DNA of 7,138 bases from Candidatus Eiseniibacteriota bacterium (GTDB lineage Bacteria; Joyebacterota; Joyebacteria; Joyebacterales; Joyebacteraceae), in the NCBI GenBank assembly GCA_030630395.1, contig DAOVNE010000066.1, forward strand, positions 1-7,138, given 5' to 3'. Shown here one piece after another: positions 1 to 5,717 of this stretch. The notes under the pieces are model-generated. The model saw only the letters and a program-made list of their open reading frames with translations. It did not search any database and was not told where the DNA came from. Made by a program: the position numbers and the translations under genes. Each line of letters opens with the position of its first letter. The first letter of the stretch is position 1.

Positions 1-546
1 GGTCGCCTGGTCATTCGGGTCGACGGAGAAGAGGAAGCGTACGCCGGCGTTCGCCCACAGCTGTATGTCGTGCACGGGGATGTAGACCCACAGATCCGTC
101 TCGTACTCGTGCTGCCAGCTGACCGGATCGTCCGGGTTGGCGCCCGGGACCTCAACCACATCACCGTGCTGAGTCAGCGCCAGTGTGATATGGTCTATGT
201 CCGTGCCCTCACCGAACATGGACGCGGCGATAGCCGCCTCCTCGGCCTTGTCCCAGGACCAGGGGAGTGTCGGATCGTCGATGACGTCCTGAGGATACAG
301 CCAGAACTCGAACGAATCCGCGAGGCAGTCGAGGTACTCGTCGGCGTTCATGTCCTCATACGCGAGGATGAAATTGTGAAGGACGTCCTCGGGGCTTGTT
401 CTCTCGCGGTAATCCTCGATGTCAGGAACATCAGGATTATCGCCATTCGGGGGCGCGAAGGGGTTCCAACACCCGCTGAGCGGCATGATGAGAGCCACCG
501 CCACGATAACGACTACGGCCAGTCGCCTCGGCACTACCCGTTCCAT
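1..546 (-). CDS. Lipoprotein of unknown function, NTF2-like candidate (3' end beyond window)
   Basis: The frame is open from an ATG at 546 to the left window edge (182 codons, no stop), so the C-terminus is missing. A basic start (MERVVPRR) leads into a hydrophobic stretch and the lipobox LSGC with Cys26, so it is predicted to be lipidated and envelope-anchored. A Pro/Asp-rich tether (about 27-48) precedes the folded part. Residues 71-87 carry Y-x-D-C-x-x-D-S-F and then PQD, and 96-111 carry W-x-W with EEAA and F. The downstream lipoprotein at 753-1364 shows the same order of motifs, so the two are paralogues. GGAAGGAG (556-563) sits 9 nt before the ATG, and a good sigma70-type promoter lies at 586-614. 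The window ends just before the Trp-rich C-terminal motif seen in the paralogue. I do not recognise a named family. An NTF2/SnoaL-like fold is my inference from the pattern. Confidence 0.85.
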   Translation of the reverse strand, partial: MERVVPRRLAVVVIVAVALIMPLSGCWNPFAPPNGDNPDVPDIEDYRERTSPEDVLHNFILAYEDMNADEYLDCLADSFEFWLYPQDVIDDPTLPWSWDKAEEAAIAASMFGEGTDIDHITLALTQHGDVVEVPGANPDDPVSWQHEYETDLWVYIPVHDIQLWANAGVRFLFSVDPNDQAT

Positions 547-585
547 AGTGTTCGTCTCCTTCCGTGTACCCTTACTCACAAGTCG

Positions 586-614
586 AATATACCACTTCGG
601 GGCACATAAGTCAA
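586..614 (-). promoter_or_regulatory. Sigma70-type promoter for the lipoprotein at 1-546
   Basis: Read on the minus strand, a -35 box TTGACT (609-614) and a -10 box TATATT (586-591) are separated by exactly 17 nt. Each differs from consensus by one base. Transcription would start near 578-580, giving a leader of about 33 nt that contains the Shine-Dalgarno sequence GGAAGGAG before the ATG at 546. The surrounding spacer is more AT-rich than the genes. The match assumes a housekeeping sigma factor with the usual preference. Confidence 0.75.
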
Positions 615-700
615 CATCGCTCGCCATGCCACAACTATACTGGGGAGAACCAGTTGCGCGTCAGGTCATCCCTGTAGAAATGAATGCAAACCCCATGCCT

Positions 701-725
701 AAGATAGTCTGACGATTGTCAAGAC
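701..725 (-). terminator. Weak candidate terminator or operator hairpin after the 753-1364 lipoprotein
   Basis: On the minus strand, GTCTTGAC-AATC-GTCAGAC can fold into a 7-bp stem with one bulged T and a 4-nt loop (707-725), followed by TATCTT (701-706). It begins 27 nt after the stop codon at 753. The stem is short and the T-tract is broken, so an efficient intrinsic terminator is doubtful. The symmetric core TGAC-N4-GTCA could equally be a DNA-binding site. It is listed because the spacer needs some transcript end before the promoter at 586-614. Confidence 0.3.
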
Positions 726-752
726 CGTGTATTCGAGGCCCAGGGGAGACTG

Positions 753-1364
753 CTAGTTTCTGTAGTCGCCGCGTACAACACCCCACGTCTCGAAGTCCTC
801 TGGGGCGAAGGTGCGGCGGTCGACCCACCTGTATATCGCCCAGCGGGACGCGGTCTTCCGCATGTGAAGGGTCACCCGTCCCTTGTAGGTTATCTGCTCA
901 TCCACGTGCTGCCCGGACGCCCAGTCGATGGTCAGAACGTAGTCGTCCCTGCGAAAGGTCTCGTCCTGTGACTCATCGGGCAGCTCGAAGACGGTGAAAG
1001 AGACTGAGACATTGGACGCCGCCGCGAAGATACCCGAGACGGCCTGTTCTTCGTCGGTCCACATCCAGTTCGCGTAGCGTGCCTCCCCCTCCAGACCGGC
1101 ATCGAGGGAGTCCTGTGGATCCACGTGAAAGCGGAAGGTGTCGGTGAAGCAGTCCATGTAGTTCGCAGAGCCCTCACCCTCGACCGCGGCCTTGAGATTC
1201 GCGAGCACGATCGATGTAGTCACCGGCGTCTGCCACGGAATCTCGCTCTCATCCGGGGGACCGTCGGGCGTTCGGGGCGAAAAGAGGCATCCGTTCAGGC
1301 CAAACACCAGCAGAACCGTGAGCGCCAGAAGGGTGATCTTCGTCACGAGCAATCCGTCTTTCAT
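753..1364 (-). CDS. Lipoprotein of unknown function, NTF2-like candidate (203 aa)
   Basis: The ATG at 1364 was chosen because it places a classic lipoprotein signal at the N-terminus: MKDGLLVTK, a hydrophobic run, then LNGC with Cys26. GGGAG also lies 8 nt upstream. An in-frame ATG at 1466 would add 34 polar residues and bury the signal. The mature part has a Pro/Asp/Glu-rich tether (27-48). It is followed by Y69-M-D-C72-x-x-D-T-F and PQD (83-85), then W-M-W with DEEQA (100-108). The C-terminus carries alternating strand-like segments, RWAIYRWVD (174-182) and TWGVVRGDYR (193-202). This order matches the paralogue at 1-546. The final W-x-I-x-x-W-x-D and T-W-G pieces recall proteins I associate with uncultured FCB-like bacteria, which is an impression. 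It follows the barrel gene by 65 nt on the same strand and may share its transcript. The function is unknown; an NTF2-like alpha+beta domain is inferred. Confidence 0.88.
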   Translation of the reverse strand: MKDGLLVTKITLLALTVLLVFGLNGCLFSPRTPDGPPDESEIPWQTPVTTSIVLANLKAAVEGEGSANYMDCFTDTFRFHVDPQDSLDAGLEGEARYANWMWTDEEQAVSGIFAAASNVSVSFTVFELPDESQDETFRRDDYVLTIDWASGQHVDEQITYKGRVTLHMRKTASRWAIYRWVDRRTFAPEDFETWGVVRGDYRN

Positions 1365-1372
1365 CTTTCGCT

Positions 1373-1377
1373 CTCCC
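1373..1377 (-). promoter_or_regulatory. Ribosome binding site that fixes the lipoprotein start at 1364
   Basis: GGGAG (within CTGGGAGAGCG) lies 8 nt before the ATG at 1364. Together with the lipobox 25 codons downstream, it favours this start over the in-frame ATG at 1466, which lies inside the preceding gene. Confidence 0.65.
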
Positions 1378-1384
1378 AGACACT

Positions 1385-1408
1385 CCCCGACGCCCAGCTT
1401 GGTCGGAG
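1385..1408 (-). other. Possible intercistronic hairpin between barrel and lipoprotein genes
   Basis: On the minus strand, CTCCGAC and GTCGGGG can pair over 7 bp (one G-U) around a 10-nt loop, in the 65-nt spacer just upstream of the lipoprotein Shine-Dalgarno. No T-run follows, so it is not a terminator. It could protect or separate the two messages, or be chance in GC-rich DNA. Confidence 0.25.
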
Positions 1409-1429
1409 GTCGCGTGTCATTGAGCTTCT

Positions 1430-3439
1430 CTAGAAGGTCCTGTCGAGCGTCGCTGAGATATTCCACACATCCGCCTGCTGCTCCGTGATGTTCGGTGCAT
1501 CCCTCAGAGTTCGAGCGACGGAGATCTTAAGAATCGAGCCGTCGTCGAGCGTGTGGTCGATGCTCGCCTTCGCAGTGAAATTCGTGTCGTATCTCTCATA
1601 GGACAACCACTGCACGTGGTCACCGATCGTCCACTTACGTGTGACGTTTAATCCCTGTTCTGCTTCGATGTCGATGAGATCGAAGAACGTGTATCGCACC
1701 TTCAGTGTGATCCTATGATCTTCGCGCTCGCTGCCTCGATCATAGTGCTCCACACCGAATGCGTCTTCCACATAGCTTCCCTCATCTTGCCCCGAGTACG
1801 TGTGTGTTGCGTCGAGCTTGAGCCTTGCCATGGGCTTCCAGTCAAGCTCTGTGGCTATGGACAGTCCCCGGATCAGGGAGTTCGATGTGTGATCGAACGT
1901 GTAGGACGTGTAGTCGGCTGAGAGCGTGTACCTCTGTGTGAGGCTGACCGTTGGACTCAGGTGCATCTGCAGTTTCGGCTGCAGCGAATAGGTCTGGCTT
2001 GTCTTGTTGTCACCGGTCCTGGAGGTTCTTATGTAGATGAGTTCGTCCTGCTTGACCCGCAGATTCAGGGTCGCCGTAAGGCTGGTCTTCGGCCTGTATG
2101 TCATACTGAGCGTCACTTCCTGCTCGAAGAGATCACGGTCCTGGTCGTTGGCCTCTACATCCGCATAGTGGTGCGATAACAGGCCAACGCGTGCAAGCAT
2201 GTTGGCCTGGAACCGTTCCCCGAAGTCACGGCTGAGCGATGTGGAGAAAGTGTCGTGGTACGTGTCGCCCGTCTGAAAGCCGAAGTAGTCGTTTGCCTTT
2301 CGCTCGGACCCCAGACTTGCAGTGAACTTCGTTCCACTGAATGCGTAGTCCACCTTGCCTGCCACTGAATGCCCGGCGACATCGCTGTCCTTTGTCGTCT
2401 CAATCTGATAGTAGGCCTGGCTCCGTGAGTAGTCATAGTCGAACGTCAACTTGAGGCCTTCCATCGGCACAAAGACGCTGTTCAGTCCGACCGCTTGGCC
2501 CTCCTGCGCACGCTCCTCGGTCGCGTGCTCCTTGGGATACTGCATGGTCGAAAGCGATCGCCGCAGTTTCGCCTCAAATGTGTTCAGGTCCCATTCGTAC
2601 TTGATTGTGCTATCGAGCGCGTGATTGAACGACTCGTTCTGGTTCTCCACATCCTCACCTTGCCTTGAGTCCAGCAGTGAGTGACCTCCGGAGTAGGTGA
2701 ACGAGGTAGTCAGGTTCTCAATGGGATCGTAGTTGAATGTCGCGCCTATCGTCTCAGCCGATCCCTGACTTCTAACGTCCGCGTATTCATTCCTCTCGAT
2801 GCCGGAGCTCGCGTTCAGTGTTGTCTCGATACCACTCAAGAAGGTCTTCCTGTAGCCCACCGTGAGATCCACGGTCTCCTTTTCTCTTGAACTCCTCACT
2901 TCGTTCGCGGCCCCCTCGTTGCGAACGTCTACCTGGGTGTTGCGGTTGAACTTCATCCCCATGCTGATGGCGTCCGTCACGGCGACGTTGAGTTTCGCGT
3001 TCCAGCTCTCCTGGCGGTTCTCTTTGTTGAGTATGAAGTTCGATCGCGTGTTTATGTTGGAGGATGCAATGAAGTTGATCCTGGGGGAGAGTCGGTAGGA
3101 CAGGTCGAAACTATGGCCCCACCTGCTCACATCCTGCTCTCGCCCATACGTCAGTTTGTAGCTTGGATGGAACTCGACAGCTTGCATCTGTGCCCGCGGG
3201 CGTGTTCCGGTACCCACATTCTCGAATCCCCTGCCCTCGTCCTCATCCACCACTGGGGCGCCCGGATCGTCATCCGGCCCCTCCGGCACCTCCGCTCCTT
3301 CCGGGGGGTCACCCTCGGGCGGAGGATCGTCACCGTCGGCCCATGCGTTGCCGACCGTGAGCATCAGGGCAAGGAGAAGCACCAGGATGACCAGAACAGG
3401 ATGACTGAGATGGTGGTTCTGCACGACCAGGCCTTTCAT
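1430..3439 (-). CDS. Predicted outer-membrane beta-barrel protein of unknown family (669 aa)
   Basis: A Sec signal peptide is clear: a long hydrophobic core (about 14-30) and the cleavage site AWA|D after residue 34. Next comes an acidic Pro/Glu/Gly/Asp-rich segment (35-69) with repeated PPEG-like units, probably a flexible periplasmic linker. From about 90 to the end the sequence alternates polar and hydrophobic/aromatic residues in runs of 10-14, separated by charged loops. By eye there are about 26-28 strands. It contains no cysteine and ends LDRTF, a terminal Phe as expected for BAM-assembled barrels. The ATG at 3439 overlaps the rsmA stop as ATGA, so translation is probably coupled; an AAGG lies 11 nt upstream. 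I see no plug, TonB box, POTRA or LptD hallmark. Candidates are a porin-like channel, an exopolysaccharide or lipid export barrel, or a structural barrel. The localisation is well supported; the function is not known. Confidence 0.87.
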   Translation of the reverse strand: MKGLVVQNHHLSHPVLVILVLLLALMLTVGNAWADGDDPPPEGDPPEGAEVPEGPDDDPGAPVVDEDEGRGFENVGTGTRPRAQMQAVEFHPSYKLTYGREQDVSRWGHSFDLSYRLSPRINFIASSNINTRSNFILNKENRQESWNAKLNVAVTDAISMGMKFNRNTQVDVRNEGAANEVRSSREKETVDLTVGYRKTFLSGIETTLNASSGIERNEYADVRSQGSAETIGATFNYDPIENLTTSFTYSGGHSLLDSRQGEDVENQNESFNHALDSTIKYEWDLNTFEAKLRRSLSTMQYPKEHATEERAQEGQAVGLNSVFVPMEGLKLTFDYDYSRSQAYYQIETTKDSDVAGHSVAGKVDYAFSGTKFTASLGSERKANDYFGFQTGDTYHDTFSTSLSRDFGERFQANMLARVGLLSHHYADVEANDQDRDLFEQEVTLSMTYRPKTSLTATLNLRVKQDELIYIRTSRTGDNKTSQTYSLQPKLQMHLSPTVSLTQRYTLSADYTSYTFDHTSNSLIRGLSIATELDWKPMARLKLDATHTYSGQDEGSYVEDAFGVEHYDRGSEREDHRITLKVRYTFFDLIDIEAEQGLNVTRKWTIGDHVQWLSYERYDTNFTAKASIDHTLDDGSILKISVARTLRDAPNITEQQADVWNISATLDRTF

Positions 3440-4302
3440 GACACGGTTATCCTTGTACCCGTCCCCCGCACGTCCAACGCCGTCGCGATCGCTTCGAACT
3501 CCAACACGTCGAGCGTCTCGCCCCTGCGCGTCAAGTCTATTCCAGTTGCCGTCTCCAGCTCATCGCTCGTCATGCCGTGGTGAACAAGAAGATCATCGAG
3601 CGACCGCCGGAGCATCTTCCTCCGTTTGCCGAACGCCGCCTGAACAATCGCCTCGAAGATCTCGGCGCTCGTGTCCCTCTGTGGAGCACGTTCGAAATCG
3701 AGTTCCACGAGCTTCGAGTCGACCTTCGGACGGGGGAAGAAACAAGAGCTCCTCACGGTGAAGAGAAGCCTTGCCTGCGCGTGATACTGAACGACCACGG
3801 AGAACCCCGAGTAATCTCGGTCACCGTGACGCGCCACGATCCGGTCACCCACCTCCGACTGGACCATTAGCGCGGCCCGTTTGACCACGCCCTTCACATC
3901 CGTCAGCATTCGGATGAGCGGGCTCGTAATACTATACGGAATGTTACCGACGACGAGCAACCGCTCGCACTTGTGAATCTCCAGGATTCTCTGAAAATCG
4001 AAACGGAGGATATCACCCTCAACAAGCGTGATACGCGGGTCCTCCCCGTACTCCTCCCTGAATGCGCGGACTATGCCGCCATCGAGTTCCACGGCTATGA
4101 CGTGGCGTGCTCTCCCGGCGAGTTCGAATGTGAGCGCCCCGAAACCCGGGCCGATCTCGATAACGACATCATCCGGTTCCGGCGCGATCTCGTCAACTAT
4201 CTTCCGGATCACGTTCATGTCGTTCAGGAAATTCTGTCCGCGCTGCTTCGAGGGCGCGAGCCCGTACTTGGAGAGCATCACAGATGGTAGTGTGATATCC
4301 AT
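3436..4302 (-). CDS. rsmA: 16S rRNA (adenine1518-N6/adenine1519-N6)-dimethyltransferase RsmA
   Basis: This cytoplasmic enzyme (also KsgA) uses S-adenosylmethionine to dimethylate two adjacent adenosines in the 3' hairpin of 16S rRNA late in 30S assembly. In the 288-residue product I see GQNFL (22-26), the SAM-binding motif I EIGPGFGALT (49-58), the acidic AVELD (70-74), and EGD (96-98). Further on are the catalytic NIPY (120-123), FFPRPKVDS (188-196) and FGKRRKMLRRSL (224-235). Length and motif order are typical. The ATG at 4302 is 6 nt after the preceding stop, with GGGG 11 nt upstream. A TTG at 4308, directly abutting that stop and only 5 nt from GGGG, would add two residues and cannot be excluded. 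The N-terminal L-x-K-Y-G-x-x-x-x-K stretch before GQNFL resembles Firmicute KsgA starts and supports beginning here rather than at Met9. The last base pairs overlap the barrel gene start. Confidence 0.96.
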   Translation of the reverse strand: MDITLPSVMLSKYGLAPSKQRGQNFLNDMNVIRKIVDEIAPEPDDVVIEIGPGFGALTFELAGRARHVIAVELDGGIVRAFREEYGEDPRITLVEGDILRFDFQRILEIHKCERLLVVGNIPYSITSPLIRMLTDVKGVVKRAALMVQSEVGDRIVARHGDRDYSGFSVVVQYHAQARLLFTVRSSCFFPRPKVDSKLVELDFERAPQRDTSAEIFEAIVQAAFGKRRKMLRRSLDDLLVHHGMTSDELETATGIDLTRRGETLDVLEFEAIATALDVRGTGTRITVS

Positions 4303-4308
4303 CAGCAA

Positions 4309-5715
4309 TCAGTCCCCGCCGTTCTCGGGCCGTCCCCTGCCGCCGCCACGCACACGGAACGGAACGCCGAGTTCATCGGCGACCTTCCTGGACGAATCGA
4401 TGTTGATCTCCGGTATGTCAACTACACTGACGACAACGTCGATCCCAGCCTTCACACACTCGCGGACAAAGGAACGAACGTGCTCGTACGTGCCGGCCCC
4501 GAATCTCGGTCGGCACACGCTCTCGTAGACCGTATCGCTCTCCGCGTTCAGACTGACTGAGACCGAGTCCGTTACCAAGGCAAGCTCGGGAACGATATTC
4601 CTGTTCCATATGAGATTGCCGTGCCCGTTTGTGTCAATGCGCACCTTCCCGCCAAGCTCGCGCACGCGAGCCCCGACCGTCTTGATCACATCCAGCCGCA
4701 TCGTCGGCTCACCGTATCCGCAGAACACTATCTCGCGGTAACGAGTCGGGTCTCCGATCGCATCGAGAAGCTCCTGGGTCGAAGGCTCTCTCTCGAGACG
4801 TAGATTGTACCCCCACAAGATATCGGTCCGGTATCTGATGCAGAATTTGCACTCGTTCGTGCACCTGTTTGTGATGTTGAGGTAGAGGTTGCCCCACATC
4901 TCATAGGCTATCGCCGGCGCCGGCTTCTCCGGAATCCGGAAGAGCCGCATCGCGTTTCCTGTTGTCTGTCGCGCGATGTCCTCTACGCGGACGCCGGTGG
5001 CAGCGGCCACGGCCTCGGCGACCTCCGAGACAAACGCCGGCTCGTTCCGCCTCGTTCCCTGGCCCTTGTGCGGCTCCGGAGTCAGCCATGGTGAGTCCGT
5101 CTCGAGGAGAATGCGGTTCAAGGGTACAGCTCTCGCGGCCTTCACCATCTTGCCCTCGCGCGAGTACGTGACCGGCCCGCCTATTCCAATGTGGAAACCG
5201 CGATCCACGACCTCCCGCGCGTAGTCGGCGTCGCCCGGGAAGCAGTGCATGACACCGCCGACTTCACCCGCTCCCTCCTCATCTATAGTAGTAAGGACGT
5301 CATCGAGTGCATCTCTGTTGTGGATGATGAGCGGGAGATCGAGTTCTCGCGCCAGGCGTATCTGTGCACGAAACGCACGGAGCTGATCACCCCGCGGTGA
5401 GAGGTTCCTGAAGTAATCGAGACCGATCTCACCGATGGCAACGACGCGCGGGTGCGCTGCCAGCTTCCTGAGTTCATCCTCCACCGCGTGGTTATAGGAG
5501 GACGCTTCATGAGGGTGGATGCCTGCGGTCGCGTAGATAGAATCATGCCGCTCGGCGAGCTCGATGGACCCACGGGTCGTGGCGAGGTCGAAGCCCACAT
5601 TGATCATCAACCCCACGCCGGCCCCAAGTGCCCTTTTGATGACTTCCTCACGGTCCCGGTCGAAACGGTTGAGATTGAGATGGACGTGAGTATCTGCGAG
5701 GACGTAGTCGGCCAC
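4309..5715 (-). CDS. TatD-family metal-dependent hydrolase fused to a radical SAM domain
   Basis: The product has 468 residues and two domains. Residues 1-260 are a complete TatD hydrolase (TIM barrel, DNase/exonuclease-like). Its metal ligands are visible: H10 and H12 (DTHVHL), E96 (GEIGLDY), H132 (IIHNRD), H157 (MHCF) and D207 (ETDSPW). A short Pro/Ala linker (261-271) leads to a compact radical SAM domain (272-468). This domain has C285-x3-C289-x2-C292 for the 4Fe-4S cluster and GYGEP (333-337) for SAM binding. Strand-like segments follow (VRIDTNG, SVSVSLNAE, VVVSVVD, PFRVRG), and there is no SPASM-type cysteine tail. I recall a described TatD-linked radical SAM family (TIGR04038) that occurs fused or adjacent to TatD; its reaction is unknown to me. 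The start is GTG at 5715, 2 nt after the metG stop, with AAGGTG 8 nt upstream inside metG. No frameshift or extra stop separates the domains, so the fusion looks genuine. Confidence 0.93.
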   Translation of the reverse strand: MADYVLADTHVHLNLNRFDRDREEVIKRALGAGVGLMINVGFDLATTRGSIELAERHDSIYATAGIHPHEASSYNHAVEDELRKLAAHPRVVAIGEIGLDYFRNLSPRGDQLRAFRAQIRLARELDLPLIIHNRDALDDVLTTIDEEGAGEVGGVMHCFPGDADYAREVVDRGFHIGIGGPVTYSREGKMVKAARAVPLNRILLETDSPWLTPEPHKGQGTRRNEPAFVSEVAEAVAAATGVRVEDIARQTTGNAMRLFRIPEKPAPAIAYEMWGNLYLNITNRCTNECKFCIRYRTDILWGYNLRLEREPSTQELLDAIGDPTRYREIVFCGYGEPTMRLDVIKTVGARVRELGGKVRIDTNGHGNLIWNRNIVPELALVTDSVSVSLNAESDTVYESVCRPRFGAGTYEHVRSFVRECVKAGIDVVVSVVDIPEINIDSSRKVADELGVPFRVRGGGRGRPENGGD

Positions 5716-5717
5716 CG

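Noticed and set aside
70..609. Plus-strand open frame of 179 codons
   Set aside because: It lies opposite the lipoprotein gene at 1-546, which has a lipobox, Shine-Dalgarno and promoter. The plus-strand product has no recognisable motif and runs across the promoter.
646..665. TATAGT around 635-640 as an additional -10 box
   Set aside because: The bases 16-18 nt upstream (such as GACGCG) do not resemble a -35 box, so there is no basis for a second promoter.
701..725. TTGACA at 714-721 region as a second -35 box
   Set aside because: On the minus strand TTGACA is present, but no acceptable -10 box lies 16-18 nt downstream; TATCTT is only 10 nt away.
1365..1466. N-terminal extension of the lipoprotein to an ATG at 1466
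   Set aside because: It would add 34 polar residues ahead of a perfect lipoprotein signal and overlap the barrel gene by 37 nt. The start at 1364 has its own ribosome binding site.
1430..3439. The barrel as LptD, as in the E. coli lptD-surA-pdxA-ksgA operon
   Set aside because: There is no N-terminal jellyroll-like domain or cysteine pairs; the protein has no cysteine and an acidic linker instead.
3113..3583. Plus-strand open frame of 156 codons
   Set aside because: It spans the junction of rsmA and the barrel gene on the opposite strand, has no family features, and is explained as a shadow of GC-rich coding DNA.
4028..4528. Plus-strand open frame of 166 codons
   Set aside because: It is antisense to rsmA and the radical SAM domain, both of which have intact catalytic motifs; the product is Ser/Pro/Thr-rich and shadow-like.
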